Positions 1-7,303 of a stretch of DNA of 16,607 nt are shown one piece after another. Source of the stretch: Eubacteriales bacterium. Lineage in GTDB: Bacteria > Bacillota > Clostridia > Oscillospirales > Acutalibacteraceae. The DNA lies in assembly GCA_030529125.1 (NCBI GenBank), contig JAUMXP010000016.1, positions 1-16,607 on the forward strand, given 5' to 3'. The first letter of the stretch is position 1. Each line of letters starts with the position of its first letter. A program made the translations under genes and the position numbers. A model generated the notes under the pieces. It had not been told where the DNA came from and ran no database searches. It saw only the letters and a list, made by a program, of their open reading frames with translations.

Positions 1-200
1 TCAACATCAGAGAGTTTTGAGAAGTTATCACTTTCTTCATAAAGTCCTGCAACATAAAGCTGGATGCAGGTAGCATCCATTATGCTCAATATTCCGTCGC
101 CGTTTACGTCGCCAAGCTTGTATGACTGCTGTGCTACAGCGCTTATAGAAAAGCTAAAAACAAGCACAACAGCTATAACTGCAAGTAAAACTTTTTTCAT
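1..200 (-). CDS. Secreted dockerin type I protein, partial (C-terminus outside window)
   Basis: Reading leftward from an ATG at 200-198, 66 codons are present before the window edge. Residues 1-23 form a signal peptide (MKK, a hydrophobic stretch, then AVA before QQ). Residues 29-53 match a dockerin type I calcium-binding segment: LGDVNGDG, then SIMDAT, then an IQLYVAGL helix. The last visible residues, LSDV, look like the start of the second dockerin repeat. Dockerins bind cohesins and anchor secreted proteins to a scaffoldin or cell-surface complex. The start is supported by AAGGTGAT just upstream, which overlaps the stop codon of the preceding lipoprotein gene, so translation is probably coupled. 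A dockerin placed directly after the signal peptide is unusual, since most lie at the C-terminus. Whether a catalytic or binding module follows cannot be seen. Confidence 0.85.
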   Translation of the reverse strand, partial: MKKVLLAVIAVVLVFSFSISAVAQQSYKLGDVNGDGILSIMDATCIQLYVAGLYEESDNFSKLSDV

Positions 201-209
201 TATATCACC

Positions 210-551
210 TTACTCTAATTGTGAAAAGTCAATTTCAGCCTCGTGTTCAACTATAGAAGTCTCATCTTCTTTGATATCTTCGGTTTTTATATTGTCTGTA
301 CTCTGACTTTTATTATCAGCATTGTCTACATCATCAGCTTTGCCGTCTGATGTATTTTCATCAACATTATCAGATTTAGTCTCTTTAGTATCAGCAGACT
401 CATCGCTGTCGTCTGTGTTGTCAACCACTGCTTGAGACTCTATATTCTGAGTATCTGTTGTGTCAGCTTTTTCACTGCTGTCACTGTTGCAGCCACAAAG
501 AGCTGCAACAGTAAACGCAAGTATTGTTAATACACATAATAATTTTTTCAT
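210..551 (-). CDS. Small acidic lipoprotein
   Basis: A 113-residue protein with a lipoprotein signal: MKKLL, a hydrophobic core, and Leu18-Cys19-Gly20 before the candidate lipidated Cys21. The rest has no recognisable fold. It is dominated by Asp, Glu, Ser, Thr and Asn, with about one residue in three acidic and almost no hydrophobic residues, so it is probably disordered and exposed on the outer face of the membrane. It ends with a slightly more ordered-looking EAEIDFSQLE. It starts only 4 bases after the stop of the 1590-residue surface protein, and no Shine-Dalgarno sequence is visible before its ATG, which points to translational coupling. It could be a spacer, a cation-binding tether or an accessory of the neighbouring surface protein. 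I do not recognise a family. Confidence 0.75.
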   Translation of the reverse strand: MKKLLCVLTILAFTVAALCGCNSDSSEKADTTDTQNIESQAVVDNTDDSDESADTKETKSDNVDENTSDGKADDVDNADNKSQSTDNIKTEDIKEDETSIVEHEAEIDFSQLE

Positions 552-555
552 AATT

Positions 556-3500
556 TTATCTATTCATAAGCGACAAAGCAAGATCAAAGCTTGCGCTACA
601 GCCACTGTAAGTATTAGTACCAGTATAGTTGTTGTAATGTGTTCTTAACAATCCGTTAGCGTCTGTGTAACGAATGTAAGAACGAGCAAGAAGCTGTTGT
701 GAATGAGCCTGAGAGAGAGCATCGCCCTCGAGACCTTTGTAAGTTACAACTGTTGTATAAAGTCTGTACGCTGTGTTATCATCACCGAAGTGATCAGTAA
801 CACCAGAGCACTTTGAGTTCTGAACGTATTTATATGCAGTTGTTGTATCCTTACCGTTTACGTTAGCGCCCTTGTACTGAAGCTCGTAGTCTTTAGTATC
901 GCCTGCGTATTTCTTAGCTGTAGCAGTTTTAGCTATAACGTAACCATATTCTGCGCCAGATGCATTCTTAGTGCTTAATGCATTAATCTGCTTGTAAACA
1001 TCGTTGCTGAGTACTGTTACAAAACGTAAGCCTGTACCAGCTTCGCCGTAATGGTCAGCGCTCTCTTTTTCAATATCTCTGACCTGTACACCTAAGAGGT
1101 CATAGCCAGGATATTTGCCACTGTTATCATACAGCTTAGTGTCAGCTTCGTCTTTGTCTACGTTTTCAACCTTTATCCACTGTGCGTAGAGGTCTGTATC
1201 TTCTGTATACTTTTCTTTGTAATTAATAGGGTTGCCGTTTTCATCGTACCAACCCTTGAACACATAGTTGTTATGTGTTAAGTACTCAAACTCAGGGATA
1301 TCGTAGAATGAATCAAGTGTGCCGTCAGCATTCAGGAAGTATGCATTCTCGTCGCTTATGTTTGCGCCGTTTTCATAGTAGGTTCTGAATACGTCGTAGC
1401 CTATATCATCGTTGTTTGCATGGAAGGTAACTTTGAATACTTTCTCCCACTTAGCGTACAGAGTAACATCCTGATGAACATCTGCTCCGATTGACTCAAC
1501 AGGAGCATCATTCTCATCATACCAGCCAAGGAACTTATAACCCTCACGTGTTGGGGTTACGTTAGATACATCTGTCTCATAACTCCACAGGTGACCTGTC
1601 AGATATTTTGGAACACCGTTTACGAATACAAGATAGTCGTCCATATTCTTAACGTGATCTTCTTCTGTTTCAGTGTAATTCATGTCAAAGATTACGTTGT
1701 ATCGTTTCGGTTGGAGGTCAATAGTCAGAAGCTGTGTCTGATGTTCAGGGTCAAGACCCTCTAACGCACTGTAACGAGCGCTGCCGTTGTAGTATACAAA
1801 GAATGGTGCTGACTCAGCGTTGTAGGTAGTTTCAACCCCGTTTATTGTGTAATTATGTAAAAGAACGCCATAATCGTAGAGTGAATGACCGTCTGTCTTG
1901 TTGCGCCATACATCGTATGAGTTGTTGCCAATGCCGCTAGCATCAAGAGCTGTATCCTGACCTTTTGTGGTCTCGCCTTGAATCATCTGTGAAATTACAG
2001 CCCAATCCTGAGGGTGGTTTCCATTACTGCCGTCATCGTAAAGAACCAATACTTCGGTGTTGCTAGGACGTAAGCCAGCGCCAATAGTTGTAGCTTTCAC
2101 CTGATAATGCAAAGCAAAATCGTGAGGCTCAAACTCCATAAATGCATTTACGTCAGCAACCAAAGGCTCAACGATGCCGAAATCTGCACTAAAGTCTACG
2201 TTATTGTAGATATCAAAATTCTTAATTTTGCTTTCGTCTAAGCTATCGTCTTCGTTCTGATAAGTTACGCTGTAGTTAGGGTTTGATAAAAGCACACGAT
2301 ATGAGTAGCCATCGTCAGGAACTCCCACGAATTTATAAGTAGCAGTTCCTATTGGCTTTTCAGCCACTTTGCCGTCTGCATCATCGTAGGTCACGTCAAC
2401 CTTCTGTGATAAAACAGTTTCTGCGTAACCGTTAGGAAGAAGCTTCTGCAAGAAAATTGTAACTGAGTGTGCACGGTCGTTCTCAAGGATTACGTGCACA
2501 TCATTTTCGTTGTCGTTAAGATGATAGTAACCTGCAACAAATATGCTACCCTCAACTGTCAGCGGAGCCTTCCACTTTGCTCTGAGTGTGATGTCTCCAA
2601 AGAGCTCGTCACCACTTTGGACAGTCTTGTCGGTTATTTCGCCGTTTTCTACGATGTACCAACCATCAAATACATAGCCACCGTCTTTTGTGACAACATA
2701 GTCAGAAAGGTTAGGAATTACAATCTGTTTTTTTGCAACCTTGTTGTCGGTTTTGCCGTCTGCAAATTTACCACCATCAGGCTCAAATGTAACTGTGTGG
2801 GTCCTGACGGAGACAACCGCCTTCACCTGACCCTGTTGTGCATTATCGTTAAAGTAAGCACCTGTTAAGGTTGTTGCTGTGTCAGGAGCTTTACCTTCTG
2901 TTACGACAATTTTAGCGTGGTAGCGTTCATTATCTGTGCAGTATTCAGTATACTTCTCTGATACATGAGAACTCTCTCTTAAAGTACTGTCTACTGCAGG
3001 AAGAACTGTTCCGTCCGGCAAGAGGTAAGAAACGACCTCTATACGATAGTAATATTTCACACCATCAGTTGTCGCTGCCCATACAGGATATGAACCTTCA
3101 CCATAACCGTTTTCGTCAAGAGTTACTGTAATAAATGAGTTATAATGCTGTGTTATATGTGTCCAATCGACATCTTCGCCTTCTATATATGGGCTGTCAT
3201 GCCAGCATGTAACTTTAGTGTGAACTGCAACCGGTAAAATTTCCTTTGGAAGGTCCTTTGCGTCCTCGTCGAGTTCTACGCTGAATTCAAAGTCGCGGTT
3301 GTTCGGACAAAACTTCAACTGAGCGTCAACTATAATATTGCCGTTATCATCCTTAGTTGTATTTACGCTTAACAGCTCGTATCCGGTTTTAGCTATTTCA
3401 ACAATATAGTCACTGCTAGCTAAAACATTGTGTGCGACTGCTTTAGTCGCTGTGTAGACTGTTTTGTTATCTGAATAGTCAACGCTGTAGCCGTCAAAAT

Positions 3501-5328
3501 TAAACTCGCTTTCGCCATCCCACTTGATATCATTTGTGAGTACGTCTTCGTAGTTGTTAGAGTTGAGTGGCTTAGTCATAAGGTCATAGACCACGTTATG
3601 CATAGCCTTGTCATTATTGAGACTGCCACCGTCAGCTGTGTGGTCGATAGTGATGTTTACATAAACATCAGTGCCTTCTTCCCACTGTGCCTCTAAAACA
3701 TAAGGCTCACCGATATTAGGGGTAAGCTCATCAGTGCTCTTATATGTATTGCCGTTCTGGTCTTTCCAGCCTGTGAAGACATAGCCTTCTTTCTGAGGGA
3801 TTTCGTCCCATACATCAACGGCTGAACCGGTGACGTGGTCATCTGTAGAAAGCTGAACTCCACCGTCTACATATGTAACTGAGTTGTAGAACAAGTATCT
3901 TGTTCTGTCAGCGTTATGCATAATGAGCAACTGGTTATCTATCTTGGTCGACTCATCTTTCTCGTAATAAAGCATATATGAGCCTTCATCAAGAATATTT
4001 GTGTATGTACCAACAGTGCCCTCAACTTTATTGAGCTTAATAAACTCAGTGCCGTTTACCTCTTTTGCATACAGTGTTGAATAATCTGTCACATCTTCAA
4101 GGTTCACCTTTGTACCGGTTGCTGTATGATTAACAGAATCGTATGTACCATTAAGATAAACCTCTACTGTGCCGTTATAGATAGGCTCTGTTGTATCGTA
4201 AACATACGCATAAGTATAGCGTGTGTTATTATTCTCGTCTTTGTATTCTGCACGTACTGCTACAGGATATTCTGTGTTAGGAGTAAGACCGTCGAAAAGG
4301 ATAGTTCCGTCATCTTGCTTAACACCTTCTCTGCCGTAGATAAAATAACGACATCTGCTATCAAGATTACCTGTTAAAGACAGGGTGTATGCAGTTGTAG
4401 ATGTTGTAGGCTTTTTAAACACATATACGGTAGTGGTAGCAGTACCGCTTGATTCCTCGTGAAACTTACAAGTGTTCTTAGAAACCGTGAGCTGTACCTT
4501 AGCGTCGCCGTTAGCATCAGTGCTTGTACCAGCTTTAATACCTTTTATGTAGTAATCGCCATCTTGTCTGAGCGAGATGTTGGAATCTCCGCTTACAATT
4601 CTACCTTGTGAAACATTACTTTCTACACAAGTGATATGAATAATAGCAGATTCACCCAAAAGGTCTTTGACGTTTCTCTCGTCACCTTCGAACAAACCGA
4701 TTGTAACGTTGTCCATATCGCTCTGGAGGCTATGGTCTACAATACCGCTGTATGTGGTTGTCTGCCAGAGCCAGAAGCCTGATGTAGTAACAGTACCCGT
4801 ATGGCTGTCGGTTGCGATGACATTGCCGTCTTTATCATACACCGTTACCTTTATAGTACCGTTGTACGCATTCTGATCAGAAATATTCGTACCTGTTCCC
4901 GATGTGTTAGAACCATAAATAGCAGCCCAGCAATAGCCTTCTCCTGTAAAGCTGTCTTTATACGCACGACCTGCCATATTATTACTTGCGGCTATTTTGC
5001 TGTTATATATCTCTATTTCGCCATCAGTACCTTCGATATAGTACATGTTGTGTGAGTTGTACACATACAGGTATGTACCCAATGTGCTCTCCCATTTATA
5101 TGTGAGTTCACGCGCATTGCCTGTGTAGCCTGTCAAACGCGCTTCCAAAAGCTCTGAGGAACGCAGATCTTCCTGTGATCCTCGCATAAAGCTGACAATC
5201 TCAACTGTAGGAGTTTCAGCTACAGCACTAGTATCCTGTGCATATACTGTCAGAGTAGCTGAAAATGTCGAAATCAGCACGCACAGCACAAGTACAAGAC
5301 TCAAAAGTTTGTTCAGTTTGGTTTTCAT
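556..5328 (-). CDS. Giant secreted repeat protein with InlB B-type (Listeria-Bacteroides) repeats
   Basis: A 1590-residue protein with a signal peptide (residues 1-31, cleavage probably after VYA). At least four segments match the Listeria-Bacteroides (Flg_new/InlB B) repeat pattern, in which a beta-rich stretch ends in G-Y-x-F-x-G-W and then a WEE/KW-type strand. Their GW cores are near residues 516 (GYVFTGW), 886 (YVFDGWY), 1263 (GYKFLGWYDEN) and 1358 (YVFKGWYDENG). The remainder is Thr/Asn/Asp/Tyr-rich and beta-sandwich-like. Residues about 1395-1590 form a different C-terminal domain (TGLRFVTVLSND, EYGYVIAKT) with a Cys pair. There is no LPXTG sorting signal and no C-terminal membrane segment, so anchoring is not by sortase. 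The start has a GGGGG ribosome binding site 6 bases upstream. It heads an operon with the lipoprotein and dockerin genes. A role in adhesion or as a surface scaffold is inferred from repeat type and size only. Confidence 0.85.
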   Translation of the reverse strand: MKTKLNKLLSLVLVLCVLISTFSATLTVYAQDTSAVAETPTVEIVSFMRGSQEDLRSSELLEARLTGYTGNARELTYKWESTLGTYLYVYNSHNMYYIEGTDGEIEIYNSKIAASNNMAGRAYKDSFTGEGYCWAAIYGSNTSGTGTNISDQNAYNGTIKVTVYDKDGNVIATDSHTGTVTTSGFWLWQTTTYSGIVDHSLQSDMDNVTIGLFEGDERNVKDLLGESAIIHITCVESNVSQGRIVSGDSNISLRQDGDYYIKGIKAGTSTDANGDAKVQLTVSKNTCKFHEESSGTATTTVYVFKKPTTSTTAYTLSLTGNLDSRCRYFIYGREGVKQDDGTILFDGLTPNTEYPVAVRAEYKDENNNTRYTYAYVYDTTEPIYNGTVEVYLNGTYDSVNHTATGTKVNLEDVTDYSTLYAKEVNGTEFIKLNKVEGTVGTYTNILDEGSYMLYYEKDESTKIDNQLLIMHNADRTRYLFYNSVTYVDGGVQLSTDDHVTGSAVDVWDEIPQKEGYVFTGWKDQNGNTYKSTDELTPNIGEPYVLEAQWEEGTDVYVNITIDHTADGGSLNNDKAMHNVVYDLMTKPLNSNNYEDVLTNDIKWDGESEFNFDGYSVDYSDNKTVYTATKAVAHNVLASSDYIVEIAKTGYELLSVNTTKDDNGNIIVDAQLKFCPNNRDFEFSVELDEDAKDLPKEILPVAVHTKVTCWHDSPYIEGEDVDWTHITQHYNSFITVTLDENGYGEGSYPVWAATTDGVKYYYRIEVVSYLLPDGTVLPAVDSTLRESSHVSEKYTEYCTDNERYHAKIVVTEGKAPDTATTLTGAYFNDNAQQGQVKAVVSVRTHTVTFEPDGGKFADGKTDNKVAKKQIVIPNLSDYVVTKDGGYVFDGWYIVENGEITDKTVQSGDELFGDITLRAKWKAPLTVEGSIFVAGYYHLNDNENDVHVILENDRAHSVTIFLQKLLPNGYAETVLSQKVDVTYDDADGKVAEKPIGTATYKFVGVPDDGYSYRVLLSNPNYSVTYQNEDDSLDESKIKNFDIYNNVDFSADFGIVEPLVADVNAFMEFEPHDFALHYQVKATTIGAGLRPSNTEVLVLYDDGSNGNHPQDWAVISQMIQGETTKGQDTALDASGIGNNSYDVWRNKTDGHSLYDYGVLLHNYTINGVETTYNAESAPFFVYYNGSARYSALEGLDPEHQTQLLTIDLQPKRYNVIFDMNYTETEEDHVKNMDDYLVFVNGVPKYLTGHLWSYETDVSNVTPTREGYKFLGWYDENDAPVESIGADVHQDVTLYAKWEKVFKVTFHANNDDIGYDVFRTYYENGANISDENAYFLNADGTLDSFYDIPEFEYLTHNNYVFKGWYDENGNPINYKEKYTEDTDLYAQWIKVENVDKDEADTKLYDNSGKYPGYDLLGVQVRDIEKESADHYGEAGTGLRFVTVLSNDVYKQINALSTKNASGAEYGYVIAKTATAKKYAGDTKDYELQYKGANVNGKDTTTAYKYVQNSKCSGVTDHFGDDNTAYRLYTTVVTYKGLEGDALSQAHSQQLLARSYIRYTDANGLLRTHYNNYTGTNTYSGCSASFDLALSLMNR

Positions 5329-5390
5329 AGATATCCCCCACCAACACTTTGTTATGTCTTAGAATTTGGATAATTATTACCACAATCTAT

Positions 5391-5418
5391 ATCATACTAC
5401 AAAAAATATAATATTCAA
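5391..5418 (-). promoter_or_regulatory. Promoter of the surface-protein operon
   Basis: On the minus strand a -35 box TTGAAT (complement of 5413-5418) and a -10 box TATGAT (complement of 5391-5396) are separated by 16 bases. Matches to the sigma-A consensus are 4 of 6 and 5 of 6. The predicted transcript would start near 5384 and leave a leader of about 55 bases before the ATG at 5328. The flanks are very AT-rich, as expected for a strong promoter in these bacteria. Confidence 0.6.
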
Positions 5419-5491
5419 TAATTTTTCCATATTAATGTATGTTTTACTATTAGAATATTCGACTGCTTTTTTGTGCATTTTGACAGATAAC

Positions 5492-5528
5492 AAAAACCGC
5501 CTACTTATCAGTAAGCAAGCGGTTTTTT
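5492..5528 (-). terminator. Terminator after the cation exporter gene
   Basis: AAAAACCGC (5492-5500) pairs with GCGGTTTTTT (5519-5528). An inner CTTA/TAAG stem around TCAG extends the hairpin. Read on the minus strand, the hairpin is followed by T residues and lies about 12 bases beyond the exporter stop codon. It separates that gene from the promoter of the surface-protein operon. It is symmetric enough to work in both directions. Confidence 0.8.
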
Positions 5529-5539
5529 CTATATTGACT

Positions 5540-6433
5540 TTAATGAGCGTGATGGTGGCCACATGAGTGTTTATGGAAATCTCTTACGTGACATTCTTCA
5601 TACTCGCAACTGTGCTGCGAAGTTTCGAGTTCGATAGTTGAGCAGACTATGTGATACTTCTTTAATAGTGACTTTATCTCTGATTTAACACTCTGACTCT
5701 CAGCATCAGTAACAACGTGCATAGTAGCGTAGTTATTTGCACCGTCAATACTGAAAATGTGGATATGGTGTACGCCCAACACGTCTTCAACTGACATAAT
5801 ATCAGCACTAAGCTTTTCCATATCAACTTCTTTTGGTGTTTTGAGTAAGAAAATATCGAGCACTTTCTTCATATTTTTCATAACATTAAAAAGAATAAAT
5901 AGGGCAACGCAAATTGACATAATAGGGTCTAGGATTGAAATGTCTGTAAAGCGCATAACAACAGCACCTACAAGCACAACTACCCAGCCAAGCACGTCTT
6001 CGAGCATGTGCAGGCTGACGGACTTCTGGTTGAGAGAATCGCCCTTATGTGTAATTTTAGCTGCGATGAAATTCACAGTTACACCAACAACCGCAAAAAT
6101 AATCATACCGTCGTAGTTTATCTTAACAGGATTTACTATCCTGCTGATTGCGCTTGCAATCACAAACACAGAGCCTACTGCCAAAACCATATTTGTTATA
6201 ACAGAGCCGAGCACCGAATATCGCAAATAACCGTAGGTGTATTTTGAGTTTGCGTGTTTTTTGCTCTTTCTCTCAAACACATACGCAAGCGCAATACTCA
6301 GCGCGTCTCCCATATCGTGGACTGAATCCGACATAATCGCTGTACTGCGTGTGAACAAACCTCCAAAGAACTCAAAAACTGAGAACGACAGATTCAAAAT
6401 AAAGGCAATCAAAATGTTTCTTTCTGTTTTCAT
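5540..6433 (-). CDS. Cation diffusion facilitator family metal exporter
   Basis: A 297-residue CDF transporter, the family that exports Zn2+, Cd2+ or Co2+ from the cytoplasm in exchange for protons. About six membrane segments fill residues 5-190, followed by a cytoplasmic ferredoxin-like domain (about 200-270). The two intramembrane metal-site pairs are visible as His39-x3-Asp43 (in SDSVHDMGD) and His142-x3-Asp146 (in HMLEDVLGW). The His/Asp pairing is typical of zinc-type rather than iron- or manganese-type members. The last 22 residues are extremely rich in His and Cys (ending HSCGHHHAH) and probably form a flexible metal-binding tail. The start is set by AGGAGG 6 bases upstream. The gene is divergent from a TetR-family gene, which probably controls it. 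Metal specificity cannot be fixed from sequence alone; zinc is the best guess. Confidence 0.93.
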   Translation of the reverse strand: MKTERNILIAFILNLSFSVFEFFGGLFTRSTAIMSDSVHDMGDALSIALAYVFERKSKKHANSKYTYGYLRYSVLGSVITNMVLAVGSVFVIASAISRIVNPVKINYDGMIIFAVVGVTVNFIAAKITHKGDSLNQKSVSLHMLEDVLGWVVVLVGAVVMRFTDISILDPIMSICVALFILFNVMKNMKKVLDIFLLKTPKEVDMEKLSADIMSVEDVLGVHHIHIFSIDGANNYATMHVVTDAESQSVKSEIKSLLKKYHIVCSTIELETSQHSCEYEECHVRDFHKHSCGHHHAH

Positions 6434-6485
6434 AATACCCTCCTGCTTGACTTTTATATCAAGTTTTTATACAATGTATTTGTTA

Positions 6486-6502
6486 CTGAACACTTAGTTC
6501 GG
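6486..6502. promoter_or_regulatory. Candidate operator near the exporter transcription start
   Basis: CTGAACACTTAGTTCGG is an inverted repeat: CTGAAC pairs with GTTCGG except at one base, around a 5-base centre. It lies immediately downstream of the proposed -10 box of the exporter gene, a classic repressor position. The word TACTGAACA at its left side (6484-6492) recurs at 6561-6569, beside the second palindrome in the same intergenic region. Binding by the adjacent TetR-family protein is an inference. Confidence 0.35.
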
Positions 6503-6506
6503 TTTT

Positions 6507-6535
6507 ATATTATCCGACCTTAAGCGTATTTACAA
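6507..6535 (-). promoter_or_regulatory. Possible promoter of the cation exporter gene
   Basis: On the minus strand TTGTAA (complement of 6530-6535) and TAATAT (complement of 6507-6512) are 17 bases apart. Each matches 4 of 6 consensus bases. A transcript would start near 6500, inside the inverted repeat at 6486-6502, leaving a leader of about 65 bases. The match is modest, and other AT-rich hexamers nearer the gene could serve instead. Confidence 0.35.
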
Positions 6536-6566
6536 GATATGATTTTTGCTACTTGTACAATACTGA

Positions 6567-6584
6567 ACATTTTTTAAAAATTGT
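6567..6584. promoter_or_regulatory. Candidate operator abutting the TetR gene start
   Basis: ACATTTTTTAAAAATTGT is an 18-base near-perfect palindrome with one mismatched pair, ending at the base before the first possible ATG of the TetR-family gene. It follows the second copy of TACTGAACA. Its position suits autoregulation. Because it is mostly an A/T run, part of the symmetry could be due to base composition. Confidence 0.3.
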
Positions 6585-7148
6585 ATGGAAATTATGGACA
6601 GAAGACAAAGAAAAACCAGAAATGCTATATTCACAGCGTTTATACAACTACTATCAGAAAAGAATGTAAACTCAATCACAGTAGGCGAGATTATCGAGCG
6701 TGCAGACGTAGGCAGAGCGACTTTTTACGCTCATTTTGAGACTAAAGACTTCTTAATTAAAGAATTGTGCGAAGAACTGTTTTGCCACATTTTCGATGCG
6801 CAGAATAATGAATTTGACCACAAGCATCTATTTGAATGTGATAATCACGGCTCTGTGTTCCAGCATCTTTTCTCTCATCTGCGTAAAAACGATAATCATA
6901 TTCTCGACTTGCTGTCATCACAAAATAACAGCCTATTTCTAGAGTATTTCAAAAGTGGGCTCAAAGAGCTCATAGAAAACCAGGAAGATGTAATTGAATT
7001 TCACAAAAAAGCTGACATACCGTATGACTTCTATATAAACCACGTTTGTGCAACTTTCGTTGAGACAGTACTGTGGTGGATCAACAACAAAATGGCTCAG
7101 TCAGAAGACGAAATCACACGCTACTTCCTATCAGTAATCAACGCATAA
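6585..7148 (+). CDS. TetR/AcrR-family transcriptional regulator
   Basis: A 187-residue regulator. Residues about 10-60 form the TetR DNA-binding domain, with RRQRKTRNAIFTAFIQLL as the first helix and a helix-turn-helix of the form ITVGEIIERADVGRATFYAHF followed by KDFLIKEL. The C-terminal half is a ligand-binding helical domain of the type common in Firmicutes. Residues 62-105 hold ten Cys/His residues (Cys62, Cys67, His68, His79, His81, Cys85, His88, His94, His98, His105), which could form a metal site. The gene is divergent from a metal exporter, an arrangement also found for the TetR-family regulator SczA and czcD in Streptococcus pneumoniae. Neither the ATG at 6585 nor the in-frame ATG at 6594 has a Shine-Dalgarno sequence, so the start is uncertain by three codons. 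Regulation of the exporter is inferred from position. Confidence 0.88.
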   Translation: MEIMDRRQRKTRNAIFTAFIQLLSEKNVNSITVGEIIERADVGRATFYAHFETKDFLIKELCEELFCHIFDAQNNEFDHKHLFECDNHGSVFQHLFSHLRKNDNHILDLLSSQNNSLFLEYFKSGLKELIENQEDVIEFHKKADIPYDFYINHVCATFVETVLWWINNKMAQSEDEITRYFLSVINA

Positions 7149-7216
7149 GTTACATAATAGAGTTATAAGTAAGCCACTAATCAAAAGCAGATAAATGAAC
7201 CTAAATCAGCGCAAGC

Positions 7217-7259
7217 AAGCATTGCTTGACAGAATCAAGTAAAAAGTGCTTTCTTTTTT
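7217..7259 (+). terminator. Probable terminator after the TetR gene
   Basis: AAGCA (7217-7221) pairs with TGCTT (7247-7251), and inside it CTTGA (7225-7229) pairs with TCAAG (7235-7239) around a CAGAA loop. A T-rich run follows (7250-7259). The stem is interrupted, so it is weaker than the other terminators here. An alternative 13-base perfect palindrome, CAAGCATTGCTTG (7216-7228), overlaps it. Confidence 0.45.
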
Positions 7260-7272
7260 AATAGCATAGATA

Positions 7273-7278
7273 TATAAT
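7273..7278 (+). promoter_or_regulatory. -10 box of the XRE-type regulator gene
   Basis: A perfect TATAAT lies 25 bases upstream of the ATG at 7304. No good -35 hexamer is seen 16-18 bases before it, where the sequence is TTTCTT-like. The promoter may be weak or need an activator. Transcription would start near 7285, within the inverted repeat that covers the ribosome binding site. Confidence 0.45.
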
Positions 7279-7303
7279 AGAACCACACGAGAGGAGTGGC
7301 TCT
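7279..7303 (+). promoter_or_regulatory. Inverted repeat over the XRE gene's transcription start and ribosome binding site
   Basis: AGAACCAC (7279-7286) and GTGGCTCT (7296-7303) are inverted copies with one mismatch, separated by 9 bases that hold most of the GAGGAG ribosome binding site (7291-7296). The repeat begins right after the -10 box and ends at the ATG. It could be a DNA operator for autoregulation or, if transcription starts upstream, an RNA hairpin presenting the ribosome binding site in its loop. Confidence 0.4.

Noticed and set aside
2467..2868. A 133-codon open frame opposite the giant surface protein, with several shorter ones nearby
   Set aside because: They lie wholly antisense to a well-supported gene, show no family motif and have no convincing ribosome binding site.
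5366..5566. A 66-codon plus-strand frame between the surface-protein promoter and the exporter gene
   Set aside because: It runs through a promoter and a terminator and overlaps the exporter gene end, and its composition is that of AT-rich intergenic DNA.
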